Of a stretch of 64,000 bases of DNA, positions 1-8,563 are shown in pieces (position 1 is the stretch's first letter; every line of letters starts with the position of its first letter). The translations under genes and the position numbers were made by a program. The DNA is from Gelidibacter mesophilus DSM 14095 (GTDB lineage: Bacteria > Bacteroidota > Bacteroidia > Flavobacteriales > Flavobacteriaceae). A model generated the notes under the pieces. That model ran no database searches. It saw nothing but the letters and a program-made list of their open reading frames with translations, and was not told where the DNA came from. The stretch is from NCBI RefSeq assembly GCF_000423005.1, contig NZ_AUHD01000004.1:1-64000 (forward strand), written 5' to 3'.

Positions 1-236
1 ATATACAGCCTGGAAAACCTACCCAAAATGCTTTTGTAGAGCGGTTCAATGGTTCATATAGAAGAGGTGTCCTCAATAAATACATTTTTGATAACATAGA
101 CCAGGTAAGGGAACAGACACAGATATGGATGGATGATTATAACCATCATAGACCTCATGATTCCTTGGGTAATATTGCGCCTATAGAATATGCGAAAAGG
201 CAACATGCCGCTGCCGCGGGGCTCATTTTAAAATAA
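1..236 (+). pseudogene. IS3-family transposase (OrfB), C-terminal end, cut by window edge
   Basis: An open frame runs from the window edge (first full codon at base 3) to a TAA at 234-236. It reads as the end of an IS3-family integrase-type DDE transposase: the segment [16 protein letters not shown] carries the catalytic Glu of the DDE triad, followed by the family C-terminal pattern ([15 protein letters not shown], then PIEYA). The start lies outside the window, so it cannot be said whether the full element is intact. The frame that is visible has no stops or shifts, so it may be a live insertion sequence. It is typed pseudogene only because it is partial here. Confidence 0.8.
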
Positions 237-274
237 ATTGGCTTTTAAACAGAAATATGAAGAGAAAGCCAATT
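236..274. repeat. 10-bp perfect inverted repeat after the IS3 transposase
   Basis: AATTGGCTTT at 236-245 is repeated inverted as AAAGCCAATT at 265-274, with a 19-nt loop, overlapping the transposase stop codon. It could be a terminator for the transposase or part of the right end of the insertion sequence. No T-tract follows, so the terminator reading is weak. Confidence 0.45.
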
Positions 275-423
275 CATTTTAAAACGGAAAAAATTATATA
301 TTTGGATTAACAAACAGTTCTAAACTGGGGAAGCCTACAAGATCCTCTAAACAACATGATTTAAAGAGTGAGATAAAGCATGATAAATTATTGACTATAA
401 ATTACATGAAAAATATACAAAAT

Positions 424-455
424 AGAAATGCCTCAATAAAATTTGAGGCATTTCT
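424..455 (-). terminator. Terminator hairpin downstream of murA
   Basis: A perfect 12-bp stem (AGAAATGCCTCA at 424-435, its complement at 444-455) with an 8-nt loop lies 25 nt past the murA stop on the minus strand. It is followed on that strand by a T-rich stretch that is not a clean T-tract. It is most likely the end of the DUF4290-murA operon and may also stop transcription leaving the insertion sequence. Confidence 0.65.
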
Positions 456-480
456 GTGTGCTATTATATTTTTCTGAATT

Positions 481-1791
481 CTAGCTTACACGCGTTATTT
501 TTGCTCCAATAGCTCTTAAACGCTCATCCATACGCTCATACCCACGATCAATTTGTTCAATATTATGAATCGTAGACGTTCCTTTTGCGGATAACGCAGC
601 AATCAAGAGAGAAATACCTGCTCTAATGTCAGGAGAAGTCATGGTGGTTGCTTTCAGAGTTGATTTAAAATCATGCCCAATAACCGTGGCACGATGCGGA
701 TCACAAAGAATGATCTTGGCCCCCATATCAATTAATTTATCCACAAAAAACAAACGGCTCTCAAACATTTTCTGGTGCACCAAAACAGCGCCTCTAGCTT
801 GCGTGGCAATCACCAATACAATGCTGAGTAAGTCTGGTGTGAACCCTGGCCACGGGGCGTCAGAAACCGTTAAAATAGACCCATCAATGTAGTTTTGGAT
901 CTCATAGCCATCCTTATGCGCCGGAATATGGATATCATCTCCTTTTCGCTCTACAGTAATCCCTAATTTTCTAAAAACATTCGGAATCTTTCCCAAATCA
1001 TCCCAACTTACATTTTTGATAGTCAGTTCGCTTTTGGTCATGGCAGCCAATCCTATCCAGCTTCCAATTTCAATCATATCGGGTAACATTCTGTGGTCCG
1101 TACCCCCTAAAGATTCAACCCCTTCAATAATCAACATATTAGAACCCACACCACTAATTTTGGCGCCCATTCTATTTAACATTTTACACAATTGTTGCAA
1201 ATAGGGTTCGCAAGCGGCATTATAAATCGTGGTAATTCCTTCGGCTAATACGGCAGCCATCACTATATTGGCCGTTCCTGTTACCGAAGCTTCATCCAAA
1301 AGCATGAAAGCCCCTTTTAAGCGCTCTGCTTCTACTCCATAAAAATGATCTTCACGGTTGTAACGGAATTTTGCACCCAAATTAATAAAACCTTCAAAGT
1401 GCGTGTCCAATCTGCGACGCCCAATTTTATCACCGCCTGGTTTTGGGATATAACCTTTACCAAAACGTGCTAAAAGCGGTCCCACAATCATAATGGAACC
1501 ACGCAATCCTTTACCGTCTTCTTTAAATTCAGCCGATTCAAGGTATTTCATATGGACTTCATCCGCCTGGAAAGTGTAAGAACCAGAACCGATATTATTG
1601 ATTTTGACCCCTAATTTTCCTAAAAGTGAAATAAGTTTATTGACATCAATGATGTCTGGAATATTATGTATAGTGACGATTTCAGGTGTCAACAAAACAG
1701 CACATAAAATTTGTAATGCTTCGTTTTTCGCACCTTGAGGTTGGATACTTCCTTTTAATTGATGACCTCCTTCAATTATAAATGTTGCCAT
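481..1791 (-). CDS. murA: UDP-N-acetylglucosamine 1-carboxyvinyltransferase with Asp in place of the active-site Cys
   Basis: This 436-residue protein is full length for MurA. MurA transfers enolpyruvate from phosphoenolpyruvate to UDP-GlcNAc in the cytoplasm, the first committed step of peptidoglycan synthesis. The substrate-binding GAKNE motif is at residues 20-24. The active-site loop, which reads GGCTIG with the catalytic Cys115 in E. coli, reads GGDKIG here with Asp at position 121. A Cys-to-Asp change at this site is known from mycobacterial and chlamydial MurA; the enzyme stays active but is not alkylated by fosfomycin. The gene follows the DUF4290 gene by 6 nt, so the two are probably one operon ending at the hairpin at 424-455. 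Family assignment is certain; resistance is inferred. Confidence 0.97.
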   Translation of the reverse strand: MATFIIEGGHQLKGSIQPQGAKNEALQILCAVLLTPEIVTIHNIPDIIDVNKLISLLGKLGVKINNIGSGSYTFQADEVHMKYLESAEFKEDGKGLRGSIMIVGPLLARFGKGYIPKPGGDKIGRRRLDTHFEGFINLGAKFRYNREDHFYGVEAERLKGAFMLLDEASVTGTANIVMAAVLAEGITTIYNAACEPYLQQLCKMLNRMGAKISGVGSNMLIIEGVESLGGTDHRMLPDMIEIGSWIGLAAMTKSELTIKNVSWDDLGKIPNVFRKLGITVERKGDDIHIPAHKDGYEIQNYIDGSILTVSDAPWPGFTPDLLSIVLVIATQARGAVLVHQKMFESRLFFVDKLIDMGAKIILCDPHRATVIGHDFKSTLKATTMTSPDIRAGISLLIAALSAKGTSTIHNIEQIDRGYERMDERLRAIGAKITRVS

Positions 1792-1797
1792 GTATGG

Positions 1798-2445
1798 TTA
1801 GTAGCGTTTTCTGTTGCGGTTGGTATTACTTTTTTTGGGGTGTGATTTTTTGGTGCTTGAAGAATACTTCTTTTTATTTCGCATCAATGTGGTAGCGTCA
1901 GAAAGATCTTCATCTTCTTCCTTTAAATTGATCTTCCCTCCTGACAATTCATACAAATGATTAAAAATAACATCATCTTCAACCGTATCTTTATTCCAAT
2001 TCAGGAAACATTTTTTCATATGGTTGGCAATGGTATAAATTAACGCTTCCTTTAGATCGCCATCCTCCCAAGTGTTGGCAACATCAATCATTGTTTTGAT
2101 ATTATTGCCGTAAAAACGGTATTTAGGGAAATTCTGTGGATATTTTAAAGGTTCAGGATGGGCTTGTAATTCTTCTTTTAAAGGTTTTGGATAAGGAGAA
2201 TCTACATCCAGGTCAAAATCGGCCATAATAAAAAGCTGATCCCAAAGTTTATGTTGAAAATCAGGGACGTCTCTTAAATGTGGCTGTAAATTGCCCATTA
2301 CTGAAATAATGGCCTTCGATACTTTATTGCGCTCTTCCTTGGTTGGAAGCTCTTTGGCGTAGTTGATCATCTTTTGCATGTGTCTTCCGTATTCTGGAAT
2401 GATCAGGTGTTCACGCTCAGTATTGTACTCTATATTGTCTATCAA
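1798..2445 (-). CDS. DUF4290 family protein, function unknown
   Basis: This is a conserved Bacteroidota protein of the DUF4290 family with no known function. The conserved part begins at the segment DNIEYNTEREHLIIPEYGRH and runs about 170 residues. The C-terminal tail is very basic (KKSHPKKSNTNRNRKRY), which could bind nucleic acid. An ATG at 2523 would add 26 residues (rich in F, I and L) that do not resemble family members; a TTG at 2443-2445 places the start just before the conserved block and is preferred. The gene ends 6 nt before murA. Pairing with murA hints at a link to envelope growth, but this is only contextual. Confidence 0.85.
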   Translation of the reverse strand: MIDNIEYNTEREHLIIPEYGRHMQKMINYAKELPTKEERNKVSKAIISVMGNLQPHLRDVPDFQHKLWDQLFIMADFDLDVDSPYPKPLKEELQAHPEPLKYPQNFPKYRFYGNNIKTMIDVANTWEDGDLKEALIYTIANHMKKCFLNWNKDTVEDDVIFNHLYELSGGKINLKEEDEDLSDATTLMRNKKKYSSSTKKSHPKKSNTNRNRKRY

Positions 2446-2735
2446 AATATTATGGTGTAGTATTAAAAGGTATGCAACGCAGTCATTTGTGTAGGTCTGC
2501 AAAATACGAAAAAAAATAAACAATGGTTAATTGTCCTATAAAAGTTTCCGAAAAATGATGAAATTCATAATTATTTATGCAAGGTTATCGCAAAAAGCGG
2601 AAAGCGCCCATCAAAAGCCTTAAAAAATTCAAACCGAAAAAGTGGAAATACATTAGAATTATGGACGAGCCGAATCATAGTGATTCCTTAGGCTTATCGA
2701 AATAATTCAACCCACTCCCCTATGCCTTCATTTTT

Positions 2736-3029
2736 TCACAAGGCAATAATGCCTTCCACCTTGTCTCCTACTTCCTTATATTTTTCAATAACGGTCTCTG
2801 GCGATAACATCTGCACATTGATGGAGACACTCGTGTATTTTCCGTTTTTTGAGGGCTTTGTTTTTATAACGGCACCCATATTATCAAAAATAGATTCTAT
2901 TTTTACAACTTTATCCCCCTCAGAGACGACAATAAATTTATAGAGATATTCTGATGGCCAATTGGCTGTTTCAAAAAGTTGCGATCTCAATTTATCGTAA
3001 AATTCTTCTTGCTTTTTATCTGTACTCAT
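2736..3029 (-). CDS. DUF493 family protein (YbeD-like)
   Basis: This 97-residue protein matches the DUF493 family, small ferredoxin-like alpha/beta proteins with an ACT-like fold related to E. coli YbeD. The visible pattern is an N-terminal helix, the segment WPSEYLYKFIV, and the segment GKYTSVSINVQMLSPETVIEKYKEV typical of the family. Length is normal. It is transcribed away from the AAA ATPase-recQ-fmt operon, and the region between them (3030-3121) must hold both promoters. No function is established for flavobacterial members. Confidence 0.85.
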   Translation of the reverse strand: MSTDKKQEEFYDKLRSQLFETANWPSEYLYKFIVVSEGDKVVKIESIFDNMGAVIKTKPSKNGKYTSVSINVQMLSPETVIEKYKEVGDKVEGIIAL

Positions 3030-3121
3030 ATCAATTTTTATTCAGTTGTAAAGATACATTTTACTTTACATTTTTTATTTTCTATTTTAATCACGATTTT
3101 TGTTACCAAAACCTTGCCAAA

Positions 3122-3661
3122 TTGAATACTAAAAAGATTGTTATTACTGGAGGACCAGGAACCGGGAAATCAACAATAATAGACGAATTAAAAAAAAGAG
3201 GACACATTTGCTTTGACGAGATCTCAAGACAAGTCACTCTCGAAGCTAGGGAGACCGGCGTAGAACAACTGTTTTTAACGCGCCCCCTCCTCTTTAGCCA
3301 GTTATTGTTGGAAGGACGTGCCAAACAATTTAATGAAGCCAATACCTACGATAATAAGACCGTTTTTCTTGATAGAGGCATTCCTGATGTTTTGGCATAC
3401 ATGGATTACTTTGACAGTGAATATCCTGAGGATTTTGTCAAACTCTGCCAAAATAACATCTACGACGTCGTTTTTGTTTTAGCGCCTTGGGAAGCCATTT
3501 TTCAAAGTGACAGCGTGAGATACGAAACTTTTGAACAATCAAAACTAATCCACGAAAACATCTTGCGGACTTATAATATATTTAACTACCATTTAGTCAA
3601 CATTCCTTTTGATACCGTCGCGAAACGCACAGATTTCATTATAGATTACCTAAATTTATAG
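3122..3661 (+). CDS. AAA-family ATPase (AAA_28-like), probable nucleotide kinase fold
   Basis: This is a small P-loop protein of about 179 residues. The Walker A motif GGPGTGKS is near the N-terminus, and a Walker B-like segment (TVFLDRGIPDVLAYMDYF) is in the middle. The fold is that of predicted ATPases of the AAA_28 group, often adjacent to kinase-like proteins. The open frame extends upstream to an ATG at 2954, but that would overlap the divergent DUF493 gene and add a poorly conserved Phe/Tyr-rich stretch. A TTG at 3122 gives the usual short start MNTKKIVITGG. The stop shares a base with the GTG before recQ, so the three genes AAA, recQ and fmt look translationally coupled. The substrate is unknown. 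Confidence 0.8.
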   Translation: MNTKKIVITGGPGTGKSTIIDELKKRGHICFDEISRQVTLEARETGVEQLFLTRPLLFSQLLLEGRAKQFNEANTYDNKTVFLDRGIPDVLAYMDYFDSEYPEDFVKLCQNNIYDVVFVLAPWEAIFQSDSVRYETFEQSKLIHENILRTYNIFNYHLVNIPFDTVAKRTDFIIDYLNL

Positions 3662-3663
3662 TG

Positions 3664-5568
3664 ATGTCACATCCTATTACTATTTTAGAACGCTATTGGA
3701 ATCACACATCCTTCAGACCACTGCAGGAAGAGATTATCACTGCGGTCTTAAATAATGAGGATACTTTTGTGCTTTTGCCAACGGGTGGCGGCAAATCCAT
3801 TTGTTTTCAGGTACCCGCCTTAATTAAAGATGGTATTTGCATTGTGGTCTCTCCGTTAATTGCGCTGATGAAGGATCAGGTGGACCAGTTAAAGGCCAAA
3901 GGCATAAAGGCGATGGCCATTACCAGTGGCATTCCCTATACTACTTTAGATACGCTTTTGGACAATTGCATTTATGGCAATTACAAATTCCTCTATCTTT
4001 CTCCAGAACGCTTGCAACAAACTTTGGTTCAGGACCGAATTCAACAAATGCCCGTCAATTTAATTGCTGTTGATGAGGCCCATTGTATCAGCCAATGGGG
4101 AAATGATTTTAGACCGGCGTATAAAAACATCACGATACTTCGTCAATTGCATCCGTCAGTCAATGTGGTTGCGCTTACAGCCACCGCAAAGCCAAAAGTA
4201 GTGCAGGAAATCATGACAGAACTGGATTTTATGGCGCCAAAAGTCTTTCAGGATTCCTTTAAAAGACCAAACCTTGCCTATATGGTGCTGGATACTCATG
4301 ATAAGCATTATAAGATTGAGCAAATCTTAAAAAAATATCCAGGAACATCCATCATTTATGCCAGAACCCGACGTGCGACCTTGGAACTTTATTCGCATTT
4401 GGAGTCTAAAGGTATTTCAGCCACGTACTACCATGGCGGGATTAGCAGCAAAGAAAAGAACGACCATTTAGAACAGTGGAGCTCTAACACAAAAGCAGTC
4501 ATGGTGGCTACTACCGCCTTTGGAATGGGCATTGACAAGCCCGACGTTAAAACGGTCATCCACATCAATTTGCCCGAAAGCTTAGAAAGTTATTATCAGG
4601 AAGCAGGCCGTGCTGGACGAAATGGTGAAAAGGCATTTGCGGTCATTTTAAAAAATGCAACGGACGAACAGCACTTGAAAAATCAATTCTTGAAAAGCTT
4701 GCCATCCGTTGATTTCATAAAGCAAGTGTATCGAAAACTATGTAATTATTTTCAGATTTCTTATGGCGAAGGCCATCTGACCCAACATCAGTTGAACTTT
4801 AATGTTTTCTGTAAGACCTACAATTTTCCGACGAACACCACTTATAACGCAGTTCAGATTTTAGATCGAAACAGTATCATTAGTTTATCACAGCAGTTCA
4901 ATTACCAAACCAAGCTCCAGTTTTTGATTAGTAGCCCGGCTCTATTTGGGTATTTAAACACGCACAAAACTTTTGAACCTGTCATAAAGGCTATTTTACG
5001 TACTTATGGCGGTATCTTTGAACATCAATTGAAAATCAATCTCAATTTGGTTGCTGAGAAATCAAATGTGAATGAAGATCGCGTTCTTGAGATCTTACGT
5101 CAGCTTGAAAAAGATGGAATTATAGAATTTCAACATTCCAATACCGATTCAGAACTCACCTTTTTACAACCCCGCGAAGACGATAAAACCATAAATAGAA
5201 TTGCAACTATTATTGAACAGCAACAATGTTTAAAAGAAGATCAAATTGATGCGGTCATCGCTTATATTTCTGATGACACCCAATGCAAGAGCATCCAACT
5301 TTTGGAATATTTTGGAGAGAAAAACAATAGTCCCTGTGGTATTTGTTCAGTATGTATATCAAAAAAGGTCAAATCAAAACCATCGCAATCTAAAAGCATT
5401 TCCTATCAAATTATTCGGCTTTTGGAAAATCAACGGTTAAGTTCAAGAGCGCTTGTGGAACAATTGAAACATTCAGAAACTGAAATTTTAGAGACGCTAA
5501 AATTGATGTTGGCCAATAATATTTTAGAGATAACGGCCAACAATTCGTACAAAATAAAACATACATGA
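3664..5568 (+). CDS. recQ: RecQ-type ATP-dependent DNA helicase
   Basis: This 634-residue superfamily 2 helicase unwinds DNA 3' to 5' in recombination and repair. Visible motifs are Walker A TGGGKS at about residue 40, the DEAH box (VDEAHCISQWG) at about 137, the helicase C-terminal block with GMGIDKPDV and the arginine-finger region QEAGRAGRNG. A zinc-binding C-terminal segment has four cysteines (CKSIQLLEYF through CGICSVC), followed by a winged-helix region. No HRDC domain is seen at the C-terminus, consistent with a short RecQ. GTG at 3661 and ATG at 3664 are both possible starts; the ATG is preferred. It overlaps fmt by 4 nt. Confidence 0.95.
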   Translation: MSHPITILERYWNHTSFRPLQEEIITAVLNNEDTFVLLPTGGGKSICFQVPALIKDGICIVVSPLIALMKDQVDQLKAKGIKAMAITSGIPYTTLDTLLDNCIYGNYKFLYLSPERLQQTLVQDRIQQMPVNLIAVDEAHCISQWGNDFRPAYKNITILRQLHPSVNVVALTATAKPKVVQEIMTELDFMAPKVFQDSFKRPNLAYMVLDTHDKHYKIEQILKKYPGTSIIYARTRRATLELYSHLESKGISATYYHGGISSKEKNDHLEQWSSNTKAVMVATTAFGMGIDKPDVKTVIHINLPESLESYYQEAGRAGRNGEKAFAVILKNATDEQHLKNQFLKSLPSVDFIKQVYRKLCNYFQISYGEGHLTQHQLNFNVFCKTYNFPTNTTYNAVQILDRNSIISLSQQFNYQTKLQFLISSPALFGYLNTHKTFEPVIKAILRTYGGIFEHQLKINLNLVAEKSNVNEDRVLEILRQLEKDGIIEFQHSNTDSELTFLQPREDDKTINRIATIIEQQQCLKEDQIDAVIAYISDDTQCKSIQLLEYFGEKNNSPCGICSVCISKKVKSKPSQSKSISYQIIRLLENQRLSSRALVEQLKHSETEILETLKLMLANNILEITANNSYKIKHT

Positions 5569-6515
5569 AAAAGGATTTAAGAATTGTATTTATGGGCACC
5601 CCTGAATTTGCGGTAGGCACCCTAAAACTATTGGTTGAAAACCATTACCAAATTGTTGGAGTGATTACAGCTCCTGACCGGCCTGCAGGACGGGGACAAA
5701 AACTACAACAATCTGATGTGAAAAAATATACGCTTTCCCAAAATCTCCAACTTTTACAACCCACCAATTTAAAAGACGCCGATTTTTTGCACGAATTAAA
5801 AGCTCTAAATGCCAATGTACAGATTGTAGTGGCGTTTAGAATGTTGCCTGAAGTTGTGTGGCGCATGCCAAAATATGGCACATTTAATTTGCACGCCTCC
5901 CTTCTACCCGATTATAGAGGTGCCGCACCTATCCACTGGGCCATTATTAACGGCGAAGAAAAAACAGGCGTGACCACTTTCTTTATTGATGAGAAAATTG
6001 ATACAGGCGCCATTATCCTGCAAAAGGAAGTTGCCATCAAAAAAGATGAAACTGTAGGCACCTTACATGATACTTTAAAAGACATTGGTAGCAAACTGGT
6101 GATTGAGACTCTAAAGTTAATTGAAAGCGGCACCCTAACAACAACCATCCAACCCAAAATTGAACAACCCAAAACAGCTTACAAACTCAACAAAGAAAAT
6201 TGCCAAATTGATTGGAGTCATAATTTGGAAGATATCTACAACAAAATTAGGGGTCTCAATCCGTTTCCTGCCGCCTGGACATATCTTAAAACCAAAGAGG
6301 GTACATTAATGGTCAAATTATTTGAAGTGGCTACTGAAACTATAATTCCTGCAGAATCTCTAGGAACCATCACCGCCACCAAAAATGAGTTAAAAGTATC
6401 GACCAAAGGGGGTTACTTGATTATTAAAGAAATGCAGCTTCCAGGGAAACGAAAAATGGATATCCGGTCACTTTTGAATGGATTTAATTTTTCCGAAGGC
6501 GACAAAATGCTCTAA
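5565..6515 (+). CDS. fmt: Methionyl-tRNA formyltransferase
   Basis: This 316-residue protein formylates initiator Met-tRNA using 10-formyltetrahydrofolate. The N-terminal formyltransferase domain begins with RIVFMGTPEFAV and contains NLHASLLPDYRGAAPI, with the catalytic Asn and His, and later the Asp in DEKIDTGAI. The C-terminal OB-like domain follows from about residue 205 (IRGLNPFPAAWT). Length is typical. The start codon overlaps the recQ stop by 4 nt, so translation is probably coupled. Confidence 0.97.
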   Translation: MKKDLRIVFMGTPEFAVGTLKLLVENHYQIVGVITAPDRPAGRGQKLQQSDVKKYTLSQNLQLLQPTNLKDADFLHELKALNANVQIVVAFRMLPEVVWRMPKYGTFNLHASLLPDYRGAAPIHWAIINGEEKTGVTTFFIDEKIDTGAIILQKEVAIKKDETVGTLHDTLKDIGSKLVIETLKLIESGTLTTTIQPKIEQPKTAYKLNKENCQIDWSHNLEDIYNKIRGLNPFPAAWTYLKTKEGTLMVKLFEVATETIIPAESLGTITATKNELKVSTKGGYLIIKEMQLPGKRKMDIRSLLNGFNFSEGDKML

Positions 6516-6619
6516 ACCCTTATGAACGCTGATATTAAGAAAAATAGTTAAATTATTTTGTCTTTATTAACAAATGAGCCAAAGTTATTAACAATATATT
6601 GGATTTCCCTTGCTATTAC

Positions 6620-6649
6620 TTGCGTAAATGAATAATCCGTATAAATTTG
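6620..6649 (+). promoter_or_regulatory. Promoter of the HU gene
   Basis: A TTG at 6620-6622 and TAAATTTG at 6642-6649 are separated by 19 nt, matching the Bacteroidota sigma-factor pattern (TTTG at -33, TAnnTTTG at -7). The start would be near 6655, giving a leader of about 50 nt before the HU ATG at 6709. Confidence 0.65.
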
Positions 6650-6708
6650 TATGAGGATTTGACAAAATGTTAACCCAACTATTATTTAATACTTAAAAAT
6701 TTAATTTT

Positions 6709-6981
6709 ATGAACAAAACAGATTTAATCAATGGAATGGCTGAAAACGCTGGAATTACAAAAGCTGCAGCAAAAAAAGCATTGGATTCTTTATTAACTGA
6801 TATTGAAAGTTCTTTACAAAAAGGGAACAGAGTTTCTTTAGTAGGATTCGGATCTTGGTCAGTTACTAAAAGATCAGCAAGAGAAGGAAGAAACCCACAG
6901 TCAGGTAAGACCATACAAATCGCTGCTAAAAACGTCGTAAAGTTTAAAGCTGGTTCTGATTTAAGCAACGCTGTAAACTAA
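6709..6981 (+). CDS. HU-family DNA-binding protein
   Basis: This 90-residue nucleoid protein is a standard HU/IHF-like subunit. It has the N-terminal dimerisation helices (MNKTDLINGMAENAGITKAAA), the beta-arm entry VSLVGFGSWSV and the DNA-contacting arm with GRNPQSGKTIQIAAKNVVKFKAG. It bends and compacts DNA as a dimer. It stands alone, with its own promoter at 6620-6649 and a strong terminator at 7006-7033, as expected for an abundant monocistronic message. The sequence alone does not separate the HU paralogs, so no symbol is given. Confidence 0.96.
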   Translation: MNKTDLINGMAENAGITKAAAKKALDSLLTDIESSLQKGNRVSLVGFGSWSVTKRSAREGRNPQSGKTIQIAAKNVVKFKAGSDLSNAVN

Positions 6982-7005
6982 TATCATTTTTTAGATATAT
7001 CATGA

Positions 7006-7033
7006 AGTCTGCTCTGTCGAGTAGACTTTTTTT
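7006..7033 (+). terminator. Intrinsic terminator of the HU gene
   Basis: AGTCTGCT at 7006-7013 pairs with AGTAGACT at 7020-7027 (8 bp, one G-T pair) around a 6-nt loop, followed directly by a run of T to about 7033. It lies 25 nt after the HU stop codon. Confidence 0.85.
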
Positions 7034-7100
7034 GTTTTTTTTAACAAATTTATTGGTTTTTTAGAAAATATGTTTTAGATTTATTTTCAAATCATGATTT

Positions 7101-7661
7101 ATGATTACAATTAAACCACAAAAAGGACATCTATTAATAGCCGAACCTTCCATTATTGGTGACACGTCCTTTAACAGATCTGTTGTCCTGTTAGCAGACC
7201 ATACCGAAGAAGGTTCGATAGGTTTTATATTAAATAAACCTTTGAAATACACCTTAAAGGATTTGGTTCCTGATACTAAAGCATCTTACAAAGTTTATAA
7301 TGGTGGTCCTGTTGAGCAGGACAACCTTTATTTTATACACAAAGTTCCAGAGTTGATACCTGAGAGTATTGAAATTTCTTTGGGAATTTATTGGGGCGGT
7401 GACTTTGATATTGTTCTAAACCTTATTAACTCTGGGGTCATTAAAGCCTGTGATATTCGCTTTTTTCTAGGTTATTCAGGATGGGAACCATTTCAATTGG
7501 ATGCCGAACTGGAAACCAACTCTTGGATTGTAACCGAAAACATCTACAAAAAATCCATCATTGAAAAAAAGGACGGCAGCTTTTGGAAAGAAAAGATGTT
7601 AGAACTTGGTGGCGATTATAGTATTTGGTCCAATGCACCTGAAAATCCGAGCTACAACTAA
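7101..7661 (+). CDS. YqgE/AlgH family protein
   Basis: This 186-residue protein is of the UPF0301 (YqgE/AlgH) family. The start KGHLLIAEPSIIGDTSFNRSVVLL and the segment EGSIGFILNKPL are family hallmarks, followed by the conserved YNGGPVEQDNLYFIH and FLGYSGWEPFQL. Members were once called transcriptional regulators, but no DNA-binding domain is evident and the function is unsettled. It converges with the class IV aminotransferase gene, and the 3' ends overlap by 4 nt. Confidence 0.93.
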   Translation: MITIKPQKGHLLIAEPSIIGDTSFNRSVVLLADHTEEGSIGFILNKPLKYTLKDLVPDTKASYKVYNGGPVEQDNLYFIHKVPELIPESIEISLGIYWGGDFDIVLNLINSGVIKACDIRFFLGYSGWEPFQLDAELETNSWIVTENIYKKSIIEKKDGSFWKEKMLELGGDYSIWSNAPENPSYN

Positions 7662-8503
7662 GAAAGTCGGATTTTAGTGTTTAATTTTTCTATCAGGAGG
7701 TTTGAAACCTTGACGGTAAATTCCTTTTTTCTATAATTAGTAATGGGCTGAATGCCCACAATACAGTTTGTAATAAATAATTCATCAGCTTTTTGAAGTT
7801 CAAATGGCGAAATAGGCGCTTCCACCAAAGTATAACCTTCAAGTTTTTTCACAAGCTCAATGATCTGTTTTCTCATAATTCCTTTCAGGCAGCCTTCAGT
7901 TAATGGTGGCGTCTTGATGGTTTGATCCTTCACCAAAAACACATTGCCATTCAAGGCTTCCACAACTGTTTTTTCAGTATTCAATAAAAAGCAATTATCA
8001 AAACCATTCTCCTTGGCATAAATACTTCCCAAAACATTGATGCTTTTATTATTGGTTTTTAAAGTGGAAAGTAAGCCTGGAGCAACATAAAAATCCTTAA
8101 ACAATTCAACAAGGTATCGCTCTTGATTTAAACTGTAAAAATCAGAAGCTAATCGCTCAGTAACCATACTATAATCAATATCATTGGAAGTTGGCGTGTA
8201 CTTCCCGCCTTCCACACGGTTCACATTGATCCGCACCCTGGCCGTGGCTTTTAGCAGGTGATTGGCCTCTAGCGTCTTTAAAATTTCACTTTCAAGAAAT
8301 TCCATGGTAAAAGTCATAGGAATTTCCATTCTTAGAATTCGCATGGAGGCCATGAGCCTAAAATAGTGATCTTCCCAAAACACTATTTTACCATGTACTA
8401 CTTTTAGGGTTTCAAAGATGGCATCGCCGTAGGTATAGCCCCTATTTTCCAATGCCAATAAATTTGAAGAAGTCTCGTGAAGGGTTCCGTTAAAATTCAC
8501 CAT
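7658..8503 (-). CDS. Class IV PLP-dependent aminotransferase / aminodeoxychorismate lyase-like
   Basis: This 281-residue protein has the fold of branched-chain aminotransferase and 4-amino-4-deoxychorismate lyase. The N-terminal YTYGDAIFETLKV, the pyridoxal-phosphate lysine in LSTLKTNN (Lys149) and the phosphate-binding PPLTEGCLKGI near residue 200 are visible. Length and the TEGCLKGI pattern favour a PabC-like lyase in folate synthesis, but a branched-chain or D-amino-acid transaminase cannot be excluded. The ATG directly follows the T-tract of an intrinsic terminator (8504-8536), and a -7 box precedes that hairpin, so the leader seems to be just the hairpin. Confidence 0.85.
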   Translation of the reverse strand: MVNFNGTLHETSSNLLALENRGYTYGDAIFETLKVVHGKIVFWEDHYFRLMASMRILRMEIPMTFTMEFLESEILKTLEANHLLKATARVRINVNRVEGGKYTPTSNDIDYSMVTERLASDFYSLNQERYLVELFKDFYVAPGLLSTLKTNNKSINVLGSIYAKENGFDNCFLLNTEKTVVEALNGNVFLVKDQTIKTPPLTEGCLKGIMRKQIIELVKKLEGYTLVEAPISPFELQKADELFITNCIVGIQPITNYRKKEFTVKVSNLLIEKLNTKIRLS

Positions 8504-8536
8504 AAAAAAAGTCTCGAAGTTTTTAAATTTCGAGAC
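8504..8536 (-). terminator. Hairpin plus T7 touching the aminotransferase start codon
   Basis: GTCTCGAA at 8511-8518 and TTCGAGAC at 8529-8536 form a perfect 8-bp stem with a 10-nt loop. Read on the minus strand, the stem is followed by seven T residues (8510 to 8504) and then at once by the aminotransferase ATG. It fits an intrinsic terminator for the upstream START-like gene, yet it is also the whole leader of the next gene. Confidence 0.8.
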
Positions 8537-8543
8537 AAATATA
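8536..8543 (-). promoter_or_regulatory. -7 box upstream of the aminotransferase gene
   Basis: TATATTTG on the minus strand matches the Bacteroidota -7 consensus TAnnTTTG exactly. Its last G is the first base of the terminator hairpin. No convincing -33 TTTG is seen at the expected spacing. Confidence 0.45.
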
Positions 8544-8563
8544 CTATTTATAAAAGAGTCAGC

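Noticed and set aside
2954-3121. N-terminal extension of the AAA ATPase from ATG at 2954
   Set aside because: It overlaps the divergent DUF493 gene and is a biased Phe/Tyr-rich sequence; TTG at 3122 is used.
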